Source: an uncultured Kordiimonas sp.
Lineage (GTDB): Bacteria > Pseudomonadota > Alphaproteobacteria > Sphingomonadales > Kordiimonadaceae
Reading direction: 5' to 3'
Assembly (NCBI GenBank): GCA_947500295.1
Contig: CANMRM010000006.1
Span: forward strand, 308,491 to 372,490
Length of the DNA: 64,000 nt
Shown here piece after piece: positions 22,498 through 33,205 of this stretch (the stretch's first letter is position 1; the number at the start of each line of letters is the position of its first letter). The notes beneath the pieces are model-generated. The model was not told the DNA's origin. It made no database searches and was given only the letters and a program-made list of their open reading frames with translations. The translations under genes and the position numbers were made by a program.

Positions 22498-25161
22498 ATG
22501 CTCGACAAGACATACACCCCCGCTGATATCGAAACCAAATGGTATGACCATTGGGAAAAAACAGGTGCATTTGAATGCGGCAAGCGACCAGATGCAGAGC
22601 CCTATGTGATTGTCATGCCACCACCCAATGTGACAGGAAACCTGCACATGGGGCATGCGCTTGATAACGCCCTTCAGGACGCTCTTATCAGATTTGAACG
22701 ACTGCGCGGCAAAGATACGCTTTGGCAACCCGGAACGGACCATGCTGGCATCGCGACCCAAATGGTCGTGGAACGCCAGATGGCCGAAGAAGGCAGCAAC
22801 ATTGGTCGCCGCGAAATGGGGCGCGAGGCGTTTGTCGAGCGTGTGTGGCAATGGAAGGACGAGTCCGGCGGTGCTATCACCCGGCAGCTTCGCCGCCTAG
22901 GGGCCAGCTGTGACTGGTCGCGCGAAGCTTTCACCATGGACGACGAACGTTCAGCAGCAGTTCTGAAGAAGTTTGTAAAACTCTACAAGGATGGCCTGCT
23001 GTATAAAGATCAGCGGCTGGTGAACTGGGACCCGAAGTTTCGGACAGCGATTTCTGATCTGGAGGTCGACCAGCGCGAAGTAAATGGTCATATGTGGCAG
23101 TTTGCCTATCCCTTGGTGGACGGCCCGGTTGATGGCATTTCAGAAATCATCATTGCGACGACACGGCCGGAGACGATGCTGGGCGATGGTGCTGTGGCAG
23201 TTCATCCATCCGATGAGCGCTACAAGAACCTTGTTGGCAAGATGGTGCGGCTGCCGATTGCCGAGCGCCACATTCCGATCATTGCCGACGAATATCCGGA
23301 CCCGGAGTTTGGCTCCGGCGCAGTGAAAATCACGGGTGCGCACGATTTTAACGATTTCGAGGTTGCCCGCCGCAACGACATCCCGTTGATCAAGCTGATG
23401 GACGTTGAAGCGAAGATGGTCAGCACGCAGGAAAATAATGTTCCGGCTCATTATGATGGGCTGGACCGCTATGAAGCCCGTGAGCTCGTTCTCAAGGAAA
23501 TCGAGGAACTTGGTTTTTACCGCGGCGTGGAAGAGAAGGTTATCGCACAGCCATTTGGTGACCGGTCAGGTGTGGTGATCGAGCCGATGCTGACCGAGCA
23601 ATGGTATGTAGATGCCGAGACACTTGCAAAACCCGCGATTGAAGCGGTGGAGACCGGCAAAACACGTTTTGTCCCCAAGAACTGGGAAAAAACCTACTAT
23701 GAATGGATGCGCAACATCCAGCCGTGGTGTGTGTCCCGGCAACTCTGGTGGGGGCATCAAATCCCGGCTTGGTATGCACCGGATGGAACGGTTTTTGTTG
23801 AAGAGACCCAAGAGGCTGCGCAAGCAGCTGCCGATGAGCATTTTGGCGAAGCGGTGCCACTCGTCCGCGACGAGGATGTGCTCGACACGTGGTTCTCAAG
23901 CGCCATGTGGCCCTACAGTACTCTGGGCTGGCCGGATGAAACCAAAGAGCTCAAAAAATACTATCCGAACACAACGCTTGTGACCGGTTTCGATATTATT
24001 TTCTTCTGGGTTGCCCGGATGATGATGTCGAGCATGTATTTTATGGGCGATGTGCCGTTCAGGAACGTATACATTCACGCCCTGGTGCGGGATGCCAACG
24101 GCCAGAAAATGTCCAAATCAAAAGGCAATGTTATTGACCCGCTCGAATTTGTGGAAAAATACGGTGCCGATGCGCTTCGCTTCACTCTTGTTGCAATGGA
24201 AGCACAGGGTAGGGACATCAAGCTTGATGAAAAACGTGTAGAGGGTTATCGCAATTTCGGCACCAAGCTCTGGAATGCGGCTCGTTTCTGCGAAATGAAC
24301 GGCATTGGCGGCTCTGACGGTGTGCAGCCTGCGCCAACCCTGGCCATCAACAAATGGATCGTCAGCGAAGTGGGGCAGGCAGCGGCAGGTGTTACAGGTG
24401 CCATGGAAGCCTTCCGGTTCAATGATGCTGCGGATGCCATCTACCATTTTACCTGGGGCACGTTCTGCGATTGGTACGTGGAGCTGATCAAGCCGGTGTT
24501 CTGGGGCGAGGATGAAGCGGCCAAGGCTGAAACAAGAGCTGTTGCCGGCTGGGTTCTGGACCAGATTCTGGTGTTGTTGCATCCCTTCATGCCGTTCATC
24601 ACCGAAGAGTTGTGGCACGCCATGAAGGCAGATCGTTCATCTGATCTCATTCTTGCTGCATGGCCGGGCGACATTGCCTCTGACGCGGCTGCCGCAGACG
24701 AAGTCAACTGGGCCATCAGGTTCATTTCCGAAATTCGGTCAACCCGTTCGGAAATGAATGTGCCTGCTGGCGCCAAGGCAACCGCGTTGGTGGCGGATGC
24801 TTCAGATGAAACCAGGCAGCGCATTCAGGATTGGCAGGACATGATTTGCCGGCTGGCCCGGCTTGAGAAGGCTGAGGCTGTGAACACGGCTGAAAGCAAG
24901 GGTGCCGCACAGCTTGTGGTGGACGAGGCAACGATATACCTGCCGCTCGCAGACCTGATGGATGTGGATGCCGAAAAGGCACGACTGGAGAAAAACCTCG
25001 AAAAGCTCGTGAAGGAGATGGGCGGCTTGAAAGGGCGCCTGTCAAACGAGAAGTTTCTTGCCAAAGCGCCGGAGCATGTGGTCGCTGAAGCCAAGGAACA
25101 GCTCGCAGACCTTGAAGTCCAGTCCGAGAAACTGAACGCGGCGCTGACGCGCCTTAGCTGA
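22498..25161 (+). CDS. valS: Valine--tRNA ligase
   Basis: 887 residues, usual length. The class I signatures are [14 protein letters not shown] (HIGH, about 40-53) and [10 protein letters not shown] (KMSKS, about 535-544); the editing domain includes [17 protein letters not shown]; the C-terminus ends in the coiled coil that binds tRNA-Val ([21 protein letters not shown]). Charges tRNA-Val for translation. It is separated from popZ by the two protease genes, whereas these are neighbours in many relatives. Confidence 0.97.
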   Translation: MLDKTYTPADIETKWYDHWEKTGAFECGKRPDAEPYVIVMPPPNVTGNLHMGHALDNALQDALIRFERLRGKDTLWQPGTDHAGIATQMVVERQMAEEGSNIGRREMGREAFVERVWQWKDESGGAITRQLRRLGASCDWSREAFTMDDERSAAVLKKFVKLYKDGLLYKDQRLVNWDPKFRTAISDLEVDQREVNGHMWQFAYPLVDGPVDGISEIIIATTRPETMLGDGAVAVHPSDERYKNLVGKMVRLPIAERHIPIIADEYPDPEFGSGAVKITGAHDFNDFEVARRNDIPLIKLMDVEAKMVSTQENNVPAHYDGLDRYEARELVLKEIEELGFYRGVEEKVIAQPFGDRSGVVIEPMLTEQWYVDAETLAKPAIEAVETGKTRFVPKNWEKTYYEWMRNIQPWCVSRQLWWGHQIPAWYAPDGTVFVEETQEAAQAAADEHFGEAVPLVRDEDVLDTWFSSAMWPYSTLGWPDETKELKKYYPNTTLVTGFDIIFFWVARMMMSSMYFMGDVPFRNVYIHALVRDANGQKMSKSKGNVIDPLEFVEKYGADALRFTLVAMEAQGRDIKLDEKRVEGYRNFGTKLWNAARFCEMNGIGGSDGVQPAPTLAINKWIVSEVGQAAAGVTGAMEAFRFNDAADAIYHFTWGTFCDWYVELIKPVFWGEDEAAKAETRAVAGWVLDQILVLLHPFMPFITEELWHAMKADRSSDLILAAWPGDIASDAAAADEVNWAIRFISEIRSTRSEMNVPAGAKATALVADASDETRQRIQDWQDMICRLARLEKAEAVNTAESKGAAQLVVDEATIYLPLADLMDVDAEKARLEKNLEKLVKEMGGLKGRLSNEKFLAKAPEHVVAEAKEQLADLEVQSEKLNAALTRLS

Positions 25162-25239
25162 CTGCCTGCTGTTGCCATTTGCAATACCAGCTTGAAGCTC
25201 TGCGCTGAAGCATAGGTGCCGGGAAAACCGGGAAAGTGA

Positions 25240-25791
25240 ATGTTCATCAGCTCAGCCAATGAAGGTATTTTTGAAGACATGCGGGCTGTTTGGGATGCAC
25301 TTCCGCGCTCCGGGACAGAGCCGTTGCCGCGTAAGAAAGACTTTCAACCGAGCCTACTGAAAGCACACCTGAGCAACATAGGGATCGCCGAGCACCTCGG
25401 GGACGGGCGGCTATCGTTCCGTCTCCAGGGCACCAATTCCCGGGAATTCTGGGGCAAGGAAATGACAGGCACCAACTATGAAGCGGTTGCCGACCATGTG
25501 CCGGAGGGGGTTACGTTGCCTGCAGCTGTCCTTGAAGCCGTGTTTAGTCAGCCATGTGGCCTGAAAAGCCGGAGGGAAGCGCTTTCAAAGTACGGGGATC
25601 GCTGGTTTTGCGATATGTTGGCGCTGCCGTTTGCTGACACGAACGGTGCAGCGAAATACCTGTTTTATGGCTATCGAATTTACCCTTGCAGCAGTGACGC
25701 AAGGGGGTGGGAGCCTGGCTTTGCGGACCTTTCAACAGCCAAACTTGTGTCTGCCGAGTTTGTGGATGTTGGCGCAGGCATTCCCGGGTAA
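25240..25791 (+). CDS. PAS_5-family protein
   Basis: 183 residues. The pattern AVWDALPRSGTEPLPRKKDFQPSLL, then FRLQGTNSREFWGKEMTG and a C-terminal strand pair (KYLFYGYRIYP) matches the small alphaproteobacterial PAS domain family PF07310, found as single-domain proteins of unknown role. ATG 25240 is used; ATG 25279 is an alternative. A second member of the same family follows, so the two may have arisen by duplication. Confidence 0.7.
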   Translation: MFISSANEGIFEDMRAVWDALPRSGTEPLPRKKDFQPSLLKAHLSNIGIAEHLGDGRLSFRLQGTNSREFWGKEMTGTNYEAVADHVPEGVTLPAAVLEAVFSQPCGLKSRREALSKYGDRWFCDMLALPFADTNGAAKYLFYGYRIYPCSSDARGWEPGFADLSTAKLVSAEFVDVGAGIPG

Positions 25792-25901
25792 CACAAGTTA
25801 CTTTTGCATCGTGATATAGGTGTCATCCGCGAATTTGTTCGATTTTGGGACGTTTTCGGCGCTATTATTCAGCTTTGGGGTAGATTGCGGACTGGGGCCT
25901 G

Positions 25902-26423
25902 ATGCTGGATTGGCGGGAAGAGTATAAATCGATTTGCAATGCACCGCTTGTCGGCATCAAGCCGGACACGCTCGATGACGACCACCCGGCGATAAAGTTT
26001 GCAGAGTATTGGCATTCACTTGCAGGTAGTGGTGTGCCACAGCGACAGGCTTTCCGGCCACAGGAAATTCCGTCACTGCTGCGCTGGTTGATGATGTTTC
26101 GCAGAGAGGAACATCAGGGACAGGACAGGTATCTTCTTTATTTGCAAGGAGACTCCGCCGCCGAACTGACAGACGGCCTTCAACAGGGCAGGTACCTTGA
26201 CGAGTTTACAGAGGAAGAGTGTTTCGACACTCGCCGCGAGGTTCTGCGAGGGGTGCTGAGGACCGGGCAGCCTGATTTTGCCAATATTATTGTCGGCACC
26301 AAGAAAGCCGAATTTATCGCAGACATAAATGTCGGTGCTTTCCCTTTTGAAAATGCGGATGGGCAGCCTGAAGTTGTTATGGTGCCGGCCCCGGCATCTC
26401 TTGAACTCCGGCGATATCTATAG
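25902..26423 (+). CDS. PAS_5-like protein
   Basis: 173 residues with the same overall plan as the preceding gene: an N-terminal helix, a proline motif near AFRPQEIPSLLRWLMMF, a ligand-pocket strand (YLLYLQGDSAAELTDG) and paired C-terminal strands. It lacks the basic loop of its neighbour and is more divergent. Its function is unknown; single PAS domains may bind a small ligand or another protein. Its stop lies two bases from the stop of the convergent metallo-hydrolase gene. Confidence 0.6.
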   Translation: MLDWREEYKSICNAPLVGIKPDTLDDDHPAIKFAEYWHSLAGSGVPQRQAFRPQEIPSLLRWLMMFRREEHQGQDRYLLYLQGDSAAELTDGLQQGRYLDEFTEEECFDTRREVLRGVLRTGQPDFANIIVGTKKAEFIADINVGAFPFENADGQPEVVMVPAPASLELRRYL

Positions 26424-26424
26424 A

Positions 26425-27246
26425 CTAGTCTATCGTTGTGCACTCTCCCTCACGGGTGCTGATCAACGCATCTTCATGGGTATCAGCAACAAGCGTTTTT
26501 ACACCTTCAAGGCCGCCAAAACGCTCCATCCACGGCTGTGGTTTTGGATTGAAGTGGGTGGGTGCGATGCGCCTGTATGCCCAGCTGTCCCGCATGGTTT
26601 GCTGCTGCGCCGGATCCTGTAGCCCATACCAGAAGGGGATGATCAAGACGTCAACAGGAAGCGCATTGACACCGGCGGCAGAAAGCTGCGACCGCGAAGC
26701 ATTGATATCACCTGTGTGAAAGAAGCTGACATTGTCCACCGTGATGCGATAGCCGACATTCTGCGGCATGTTGGGGCCGTGGTCGACATCAAAGGTCTCA
26801 ACCGACACACCCGCGTGTTCAAAGCTGTTTTGTGGTCCGGCCTCCACTATAAAAAGGCGATTGCGATCTGCGTCCTCCATGCCGTTGGCTTCCAGTGTTG
26901 GCAAGGCATCCTCAGGCACAGCGTAGCGCACGCCTTCGGTTTTGCGGAGGTTCTGAAGGGTGGCTTTGGGGTCGAAGTGATCGCCGTGGCGATGTGTTGA
27001 GGCAACAATCGCGAGATTTTCGAACAGGTCCGACTTTGCCATCATAGATCCGACCATCTCATCGGAAGGCAGGGCGAAACGACCGTCATACTGATCCTCC
27101 ACCATCAGGCCATCAATCAAAACCGATGCATTTTCGCCTTTGATCAGAAACCCGGCGTTAGCGACATGACACAGATCCACCGCAGATACGGAAGGCGTCA
27201 ACATCAGCAGTGGAAGAGCGAGTTTGGCAGTGGTTTTCAAACGCAT
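26425..27246 (-). CDS. Periplasmic metallo-beta-lactamase-fold hydrolase
   Basis: 273 residues with a signal peptide (about 1-22, ending SVSA-VD). The zinc motif STHRHGDHFDP (HxHxDH) lies near residues 83-93, followed by the VDHGP histidine and HTGDI, typical of the UlaG-/L-ascorbate-lactonase-like branch. It would hydrolyse an ester, lactone or similar bond in the periplasm; the substrate is unknown. It is convergent with the PAS_5-like gene. Confidence 0.8.
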   Translation of the reverse strand: MRLKTTAKLALPLLMLTPSVSAVDLCHVANAGFLIKGENASVLIDGLMVEDQYDGRFALPSDEMVGSMMAKSDLFENLAIVASTHRHGDHFDPKATLQNLRKTEGVRYAVPEDALPTLEANGMEDADRNRLFIVEAGPQNSFEHAGVSVETFDVDHGPNMPQNVGYRITVDNVSFFHTGDINASRSQLSAAGVNALPVDVLIIPFWYGLQDPAQQQTMRDSWAYRRIAPTHFNPKPQPWMERFGGLEGVKTLVADTHEDALISTREGECTTID

Positions 27247-27432
27247 TGGTATTCCTCATCTGTTGGACAGGCGCACTTGTATGGCAACCGCCATTCTATG
27301 GTAGCCGCCAAGGGGAGAGGTTCACGTAAAATCCGTCCAATCAGCCCAAGCTGGGGATAAGCCGCATGTGATAGTAATATTATTTCACAAATAGCATAAA
27401 AAACACGCCAAAAATTATCGACAGCGGCTTGG

Positions 27433-27453
27433 CGCGCCGTTACATTCGGCGCG
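27433..27453 (+). promoter_or_regulatory. GC-rich stem-loop in the ilvD leader
   Basis: CGCGCCG-TTACATT-CGGCGCG, a perfect 7-bp stem with a 7-nt loop, lies 48 bases upstream of the ilvD ATG. There is no T-run behind it, so it is not a standard terminator; it could be an mRNA-stabilising or operator element. Confidence 0.45.
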
Positions 27454-27501
27454 AATCTGATTGGCACTATGTGTCAGGTTGAAGTTTACGGAGTTTGTTT
27501 G

Positions 27502-29346
27502 ATGCCCCAGTATCGTTCCCGCACAACAACACATGGCCGAAACATGGCGGGCGCGCGCGCCCTTTGGCGTGCAACCGGCATGAAGGACGAGGATTTCCAG
27601 AAGCCGATTATCGCGGTTGCGAACAGCTTCACCCAGTTTGTGCCCGGTCATGTGCACCTGAAGGACATGGGCCAGCTGGTGGCACGGGAAATCGAGGCAG
27701 CCGGCGGTGTTGCCAAGGAATTCAATACCATTGCCGTGGATGACGGGATCGCCATGGGGCACGACGGTATGCTTTATAGCCTGCCAAGCCGCGAAATCAT
27801 CGCTGACAGCGTTGAGTATATGGCTAACGCCCACTGCGCGGACGCTCTTGTGTGTATCTCGAATTGCGACAAAATTACGCCGGGCATGCTGATGGCAGCC
27901 ATGCGCCTCAACATTCCCGCCGTGTTTGTGTCCGGCGGGCCGATGGAAGCCGGAGAAGACGACTATGATGATGGCCGCAAGCTTGATCTGGTGGATGCCA
28001 TGGTTGAGGCGGCTGACCCCAATGTCTCGGACGAAGATGTCGAGCGTATAGAGCGGTCTGCATGCCCAACCTGCGGGTCCTGCAGCGGCATGTTTACCGC
28101 AAACAGCATGAATTGTCTGACCGAGGCCCTGGGGCTGTCGCTGCCAGGCAACGGCACGACGCTGGCGACACACGCAGACCGGAAGTCACTGTTTTTGACG
28201 GCAGCGCGGCTGATCGTACAAAATGCGCGGCGTTATTATGAACAGGACGACGAAAGCGTGCTGCCCCGGTCGGTCGCCAGCTTCAAGGCATTTGAAAACG
28301 CCATGTCGCTTGATATTGCTATGGGGGGGTCGACCAATACAGTCCTGCATTTGCTGGCTGCCGCCATCGAAGGGGACATCGGTTTTACCATCGAAGACAT
28401 TGACCGTCTGTCGCGCAAGGTACCCAACCTATGCAAGGTCGCTCCGGCAACCGAAAAATACCATATTCAGGACGTGCACCGCGCGGGCGGTGTGTTCGGG
28501 ATACTGGGTGAACTCAGTCGAGCGGGCCTATTGAACGAGGAGTGCACAACCGTGCACACGCCCACGATGGGCGAAGCGATCGGCCGCTTTGATGTGTCAA
28601 CCAGTGAAGACGAGGAGTTGCAGCAATTTTTCAGGGCAGCACCCGGCGGGGTGCCAACGCAAACCGCTTTCAGTCAGGCCAAACGCTACAAAGAGCTCGA
28701 CCTTGATCGCAAAGAGGGCTGCATAAGGGCCAAGGACCACGCCTACAGTCAGGACGGCGGGTTGGCGGTGCTCTTTGGTAATATCGCGGAAGAGGGCTGC
28801 ATTGTAAAAACCGCGGGCGTGGACGAAAGTATCTGGAAATTCTCCGGTCGCGCCCGGGTTTTTGAAAGCCAGGACGCTGCAGTCACGGCAATTCTTGGCA
28901 AGGACATTGTTGCGGGCGACGTGGTGGTCATCCGCTATGAGGGGCCACGGGGCGGACCTGGTATGCAGGAAATGCTGTACCCAACAAGTTATCTCAAGTC
29001 GATGGGGCTCGGGAAAGAATGCGCATTATTTACAGATGGGCGTTTCTCCGGCGGTACAAGCGGTCTCTCCATCGGGCATGCCAGCCCCGAAGCAGCCGAG
29101 GGAGGTGCAATCGCGCTCGTGGAAGATGGAGACATGATCGACATCGACATACCGAACAGGTCAATCAATGTCCGGGTAGGGGATGATGTGCTCGATCAGC
29201 GGCGAGCTGCGCAAGCTACACGTGAAAAAGCGGCATGGACGCCAGTTTCAGACAGGCCGCGCAAGATTACGGGAGCCTTGAGGGCATATGCCGCCATGAC
29301 AACCTCCGCCAGCCAGGGGGCTGTTCGCAAGGTTCCGGAAAACTAG
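27502..29346 (+). CDS. ilvD: Dihydroxy-acid dehydratase
   Basis: 614 residues. Start ATG 27502 gives the conserved beginning [26 protein letters not shown] as in E. coli IlvD. The Fe-S ligand cysteines are in [10 protein letters not shown] and [17 protein letters not shown]; the Mg site is in VDDGIAMGH. It makes the 2-oxo acids for valine, isoleucine and leucine. A hairpin lies in the leader. The closely following acetyltransferase gene may be co-transcribed. Confidence 0.97.
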   Translation: MPQYRSRTTTHGRNMAGARALWRATGMKDEDFQKPIIAVANSFTQFVPGHVHLKDMGQLVAREIEAAGGVAKEFNTIAVDDGIAMGHDGMLYSLPSREIIADSVEYMANAHCADALVCISNCDKITPGMLMAAMRLNIPAVFVSGGPMEAGEDDYDDGRKLDLVDAMVEAADPNVSDEDVERIERSACPTCGSCSGMFTANSMNCLTEALGLSLPGNGTTLATHADRKSLFLTAARLIVQNARRYYEQDDESVLPRSVASFKAFENAMSLDIAMGGSTNTVLHLLAAAIEGDIGFTIEDIDRLSRKVPNLCKVAPATEKYHIQDVHRAGGVFGILGELSRAGLLNEECTTVHTPTMGEAIGRFDVSTSEDEELQQFFRAAPGGVPTQTAFSQAKRYKELDLDRKEGCIRAKDHAYSQDGGLAVLFGNIAEEGCIVKTAGVDESIWKFSGRARVFESQDAAVTAILGKDIVAGDVVVIRYEGPRGGPGMQEMLYPTSYLKSMGLGKECALFTDGRFSGGTSGLSIGHASPEAAEGGAIALVEDGDMIDIDIPNRSINVRVGDDVLDQRRAAQATREKAAWTPVSDRPRKITGALRAYAAMTTSASQGAVRKVPEN

Positions 29347-29351
29347 CCCAT

Positions 29352-29786
29352 ATGCTCCGGACTTCCCAGACAAGTGATCAAACGAGGTTGTTTGAAATTT
29401 GGCGAGAGGCGGTGAAGGCAACTCACCATTTCCTGCCTGCCGAGTCTTTCGCCGAAATCGCCAAACTCGTCCAGGAGAAGTATCTGCCGAGCAAAGAGTT
29501 TTTGGTTTATGTGGATGACAGCGACACACCTCTTGCCTTTATGGGAACCAACGAAGGCGAGATAGAAAGTCTGTTTGTTGACCCCACATGTTTCGGGGGT
29601 GGCATCGGGCGCACTTTTATCGATCATATGAAGAGTTTGCACGATGTTGTGACGCTCGAAGTCAACGAGCAAAACCCTCAGGCTGTTGGGTTTTATGAGG
29701 TATGCGGCTTCAAAGTTGTGCGCCGCGATGCCACAGACGATCACGGTCGACCATTTCCAATTTTGCATATGCGCTGGGCCCGATAG
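29352..29786 (+). CDS. YjaB-like GNAT N-acetyltransferase
   Basis: 144 residues from ATG 29352, five bases after ilvD. The N-terminus (FEIWREAVKATHHFL), the CoA loop (FVDPTCFGGGIGRTFIDHM) and the C-terminus (VNEQNPQAVGFYEVCGFKV then DHGRPFPILHM) match the YjaB family closely. It transfers an acetyl group to an unknown amine. Note the Gly-rich loop GGGIG in place of the usual RxxGxG. The longer open frame upstream is inside ilvD and is not used. Confidence 0.8.
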   Translation: MLRTSQTSDQTRLFEIWREAVKATHHFLPAESFAEIAKLVQEKYLPSKEFLVYVDDSDTPLAFMGTNEGEIESLFVDPTCFGGGIGRTFIDHMKSLHDVVTLEVNEQNPQAVGFYEVCGFKVVRRDATDDHGRPFPILHMRWAR

Positions 29787-29876
29787 ATAGCCATTGTCTC
29801 ATGAAACGAAGGCTTGCGCGAATGCGTGCAATTGCTAGTCTGCTTACTGAACTGATTTCCGCGGTAGGGGGCTAAT

Positions 29877-30725
29877 TTGGCAAATAAATTTCCGATAGGG
29901 GCGATGGTAAAACTGGCGGCGATGCAAGTTGTCACTTTCAAGAAAGGCATTTTGTTCACAATCGGCTATTTCCTGGGCGCGGTGGTGATTGTCCTCTCGC
30001 TAATGATGGCGGCCACTGGTGGTGACCTTTCATTTCTTGAACCGCTTCTTGGCGGGGCCCAGACTGTCTCGGCACCGGCACCTGATGGCTTTGGGTTCAT
30101 ATTCTTGATAGCGTTTGTCGCGTTTTTGGTGGGCTACGCCTGGATATTCAATATGTGGATTCGCTTCGGAGCTTTCGGGGCTGACGGTGCTTTTTTTGCG
30201 TCTCCAACCGTTGGTTTGAAAGCAGCTGCAGTTACAGCCCTGAAACTGATTTTCATCATGATTCTCCTGGCCATAGTTGCCATTGTTGCAGTCCTGATTT
30301 TTGCGGCTCTCGGCCTGATTGACATACAGTCTGCTGCAAATGCCGCTACACCGTCCCTGTCGAACGCGCTGACGACAAACTTGATAGCGCTTGCGGTTAT
30401 CAGCGGTGTTTATTCCCTGTTTTCCAGCAATCTGACGCAAACAGCACTGGGCAGCGACAGTGAAGAGGTGGGGCCGCCTCACGTGTTTGAGTTTGCAATT
30501 GTCCTGTTTATTCTGGATGCCCTGCTGGTGGTGCCGCTGGTGTTTATGCAGGTTTTTGGACCCATGTGGGCGACGGCTGTGTTTCAGCTTGTCGGCGGGG
30601 TCTGGATTACCGCGGCAATTCCGCTGGCGCACGGTGTGCGTTACGATTGGCAACGGCAGCAATTTGCTGGCGAAACTGCGGCGGAGCAGTTCAATCTGTC
30701 CGATAATTCTGGCGAAGATGTTTAG
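29877..30725 (+). CDS. Multipass membrane protein of unknown function
   Basis: 282 residues, TTG start. About five or six hydrophobic helices are visible (near 24-44, 70-90, 115-145, 165-182, 200-220, 225-240), with no recognised transport motif. A strong terminator follows, so it seems to be transcribed alone. Confidence 0.6.
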   Translation: MANKFPIGAMVKLAAMQVVTFKKGILFTIGYFLGAVVIVLSLMMAATGGDLSFLEPLLGGAQTVSAPAPDGFGFIFLIAFVAFLVGYAWIFNMWIRFGAFGADGAFFASPTVGLKAAAVTALKLIFIMILLAIVAIVAVLIFAALGLIDIQSAANAATPSLSNALTTNLIALAVISGVYSLFSSNLTQTALGSDSEEVGPPHVFEFAIVLFILDALLVVPLVFMQVFGPMWATAVFQLVGGVWITAAIPLAHGVRYDWQRQQFAGETAAEQFNLSDNSGEDV

Positions 30726-30751
30726 GGGAAACTCTTGTTAAAATTTTAGAA

Positions 30752-30781
30752 AAAGCCGAGCAAATTGTTCGGCTTTTTTTT
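30752..30781 (+). terminator. Rho-independent terminator
   Basis: AAAGCCGA and TCGGCTTT form an 8-bp stem with a 9-nt loop, ending in eight T, 26 bases after the membrane-protein stop. Confidence 0.9.
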
Positions 30782-30816
30782 AACCTGAAAGGTGCACACT
30801 CGTCCCTCAACAATGA

Positions 30817-31434
30817 GTGGTGGCACGCGTGCGATATTATTTCCTAACCTGTTGGTTCGCTTTCTGGGCGCTGGGTGCTCAGGCCAGCGACGATAGCGTA
30901 GACTTCACCAGTCTTCTCGGGCAGACGCCGTACGAAAGTCCGAGCTGCACGGGTGCTGACTATCATGAATTCGACTTCATGCACGGTGTTTGGGACATGA
31001 AGGTTTTGCTTGACGGAAAATGGGTCAAGGGTGGGTTTTCCGTTCATCGGCCGGCACTTGGGGGTTGTGCGTCCTTTGAAGTCGTTTCTTACGAAAACTG
31101 GGGCGAATTTTACCGTCCGCTTACCGGTCGGTCCGGTGTCGGCGCCTTTGCCATCAACACCTATGACCCCAAACAACGCAACTGGCGTCAGGTTTGGGTG
31201 GATGACATGGGCACCGTGGTTGCCAATTTTCGTGGCAAGAAGTTCAAGGACGGTATCCGTTTCGTTGGTCAGGCACCGCGTGATGATGGTTCCGAACTCC
31301 AGCGATTTGAGTGGAAAATAACCGGTGAGGGTCTGCGTGAGTTTGCCTATGAACAGTCTACTGACGGTGGCCAGAGATGGACGCGCCTTGCAACGGTTCA
31401 GATGGTCGCCCGAAGCGCCAGCCAGAGCAGGTAG
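30817..31434 (+). CDS. Exported DUF1579-like protein
   Basis: 205 residues, GTG start; a signal peptide ends at GAQA-SD. The mature part (HEFDFMHGVWDMKV, then the repeated strands NWRQVWVDDMGTVVANFRGKKF) has the FDFxxGxW opening of the lipocalin-like DUF1579 family. It likely has a beta-barrel shape that binds a small hydrophobic molecule. The exact start is one of two adjacent GTG codons. No partner gene is obvious. Confidence 0.6.
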   Translation: MVARVRYYFLTCWFAFWALGAQASDDSVDFTSLLGQTPYESPSCTGADYHEFDFMHGVWDMKVLLDGKWVKGGFSVHRPALGGCASFEVVSYENWGEFYRPLTGRSGVGAFAINTYDPKQRNWRQVWVDDMGTVVANFRGKKFKDGIRFVGQAPRDDGSELQRFEWKITGEGLREFAYEQSTDGGQRWTRLATVQMVARSASQSR

Positions 31435-31521
31435 ACTGACGCGCCATAAATTCTCACTTGACCCTGACGTGGACTAGCGCCATATCGCTTGCACGTACAA
31501 ATGATATGGGGTCGATAGCAT

Positions 31522-31983
31522 ATGACTTTGCCATCCTTGGACGGCGCAACCCGGGCTTTCATGTATGGAAAGCTTCACCGCGTAACCGTTACCGGTGCGG
31601 ACCTGAACTATGTCGGCTCGATCACCATTGACCCTCTAATGTTGGAAGCCGCAGGCTTGCTGCCACACACCGCGGTCGACGTGGTCAACATCACCAATGG
31701 TGAACGTATCACCACTTATATCATTGAGGGTGCTAAGGGCAGTGGCACAGTTTGTCTCAACGGTGCCGCAGCGCATCAGTTTAACCAGGGCGACCTGGCA
31801 ATTATCATGGGCTATGAGCAGGTGCCTGCGCAGGACTTGCCGGGCCGAATTTCCCGGGCGGTCCATGTGGATAGCCGCAACCAAATTGTTGCAGTCGACG
31901 AATATGTAACGCCAAGCCTTTCGCAGCTTGGGCGCCCGGCGGCTAACCGGGAAGGCGAGATCTACGAAACCGTTGAAGCCTAA
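31522..31983 (+). CDS. panD: Aspartate 1-decarboxylase
   Basis: 153 residues. The pyruvoyl-forming self-cleavage site is YVGSITID (Gly-Ser, near residues 32-33), preceded by GKLHRVTVTGADLNY. It makes beta-alanine for pantothenate and coenzyme A. An ATG at 31522 gives a 13-residue N-terminal extension over the usual MxGKLHR start, and the C-terminus is also somewhat longer than the roughly 126-residue E. coli enzyme. It overlaps the stop of the convergent xthA gene by a few bases. Confidence 0.92.
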   Translation: MTLPSLDGATRAFMYGKLHRVTVTGADLNYVGSITIDPLMLEAAGLLPHTAVDVVNITNGERITTYIIEGAKGSGTVCLNGAAAHQFNQGDLAIIMGYEQVPAQDLPGRISRAVHVDSRNQIVAVDEYVTPSLSQLGRPAANREGEIYETVEA

Positions 31984-32765
31984 ACGTCCAGTTCCACCCA
32001 AACAGGCGTATGGTCGCTTGGTTTTTCCTTGCCGCGCGGTACACGATCAACCTGACAATCTTTGAGGATATCGGCTGCCTGCGGTGACAGAAGCAGGTGA
32101 TCGATGCGTATGCCGTGATCCTTCTGCCAGGCGCCTCTCTGGAAGTCCCAGTAGCTGTAGGCGGGACCATGCGGCGTAATCTGGCGCAGCGCATCTGTGT
32201 AGCCGAGATTGAGAATCGCGCGCAGAAAGCCGCGGCTTTCAGGCTGGGTCAGGGCATCTTCCACCCAGGCCGCCGGGTTGTGGCAATCCTCGTCAGCGGG
32301 AATGACATTATAGTCGCCAGCAAGAACAATCGGCATTTCAGTTTCCAGCAGGACCTTGGCGCGTGCCTGAAGCCGCTCCATCCAGGCCAGCTTATAGTCA
32401 AACTTTGGACCCGGGCGCGGATTACCGTTTGGTAAATAGATTGTGGCGACACGCACGCCTCGGATAGTGGCTTCCATATACCGGGCCTGCTCGTCTTCGT
32501 CGGCATCGCTCCCGTCAACAGCTGGCAGCCGCCTCATCACGTCCTCGATGGGGTGCTTTGAAATGAAGGCAACGCCATTGAATGATTTTTGACCGTGAGT
32601 TTCGAGATGCCAGCCGCGGTCTTCAAATTCCGCCCGTGGGAAATTCTCGTCAATGCTTTTGATTTCCTGCAGGCAGGCAACATCCGGATTGAATGTATCC
32701 AGCCATTCGATCAGCCTTGGAAGGCGTGCCTTGACGCCGTTGATGTTGAAGGTGGCAATCTTCAC
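31980..32765 (-). CDS. xthA: Exodeoxyribonuclease III family (AP endonuclease)
   Basis: 261 residues from GTG 32765, giving the family start KIATFNINGVKARL. Conserved catalytic stretches are CLQEIK (metal-binding Glu), AGDYNVIP, and the C-terminal SDHTPVWVEL with the catalytic Asp-His. It repairs abasic sites and trims 3' ends. A leftward terminator after erpA separates it from that gene. Confidence 0.92.
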   Translation of the reverse strand: MKIATFNINGVKARLPRLIEWLDTFNPDVACLQEIKSIDENFPRAEFEDRGWHLETHGQKSFNGVAFISKHPIEDVMRRLPAVDGSDADEDEQARYMEATIRGVRVATIYLPNGNPRPGPKFDYKLAWMERLQARAKVLLETEMPIVLAGDYNVIPADEDCHNPAAWVEDALTQPESRGFLRAILNLGYTDALRQITPHGPAYSYWDFQRGAWQKDHGIRIDHLLLSPQAADILKDCQVDRVPRGKEKPSDHTPVWVELDV

Positions 32766-32788
32766 AGTTGGTCCCCGCAATTGGCCAA

Positions 32789-32816
32789 TAAAAAACGCCC
32801 CTGCAGAATAGGGGCG
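32789..32816 (-). terminator. Terminator behind erpA
   Basis: On the minus strand CGCCCCT-ATTCTGC-AGGGGCG ends in a T-run, a 7-bp stem located between erpA and xthA. Confidence 0.8.
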
Positions 32817-32845
32817 CATGCGTCAATGTCTAGAGATGGTTTGGT

Positions 32846-33205
32846 TTAAACTGCAAATGAAGAGCCGCAGCCACACGAGGAGCTGGCATTTGGGTTAACC
32901 ACCTGAAACGAGGCCCCAACCAGGTCTTCGACAAAATCAACTTCAGAGCCCGTTAGATACAATAAGGACATGCTGTCTACCAGCATGGTCACGCCGTCCC
33001 GCACAACAACAATGTCATCAGGTTTCTGGTCTTCATCAAAATCGAATCCATATTGAAAGCCGCTGCAGCCGCCGCCGGACACAGACAGGCGCAACTTCAG
33101 CTCGGGGTTGCCTTGCTGCTCGATCAACGCGGCGACCCGCGCTGCTGCCCGTTCGCTCAAGCCAACCGGTGTTGGTCTTTCAGATTGTGTTTGCGCCGTC
33201 GTCAT
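32846..33205 (-). CDS. erpA: Iron-sulfur cluster insertion protein, A-type
   Basis: 119 residues. The A-type carrier signature is complete: GGGCSGFQY (first Cys, near 47) and SSCGCGSSF (Cys-x-Cys, near 110-112). It passes Fe-S clusters to target enzymes; its gene next to xthA and dgt is frequent in alphaproteobacteria. The ATG at 33205 is taken. In this genome the erpA-dgt neighbourhood is split by the sigma factor/protease/RTX block. Confidence 0.9.
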   Translation of the reverse strand: MTTAQTQSERPTPVGLSERAAARVAALIEQQGNPELKLRLSVSGGGCSGFQYGFDFDEDQKPDDIVVVRDGVTMLVDSMSLLYLTGSEVDFVEDLVGASFQVVNPNASSSCGCGSSFAV

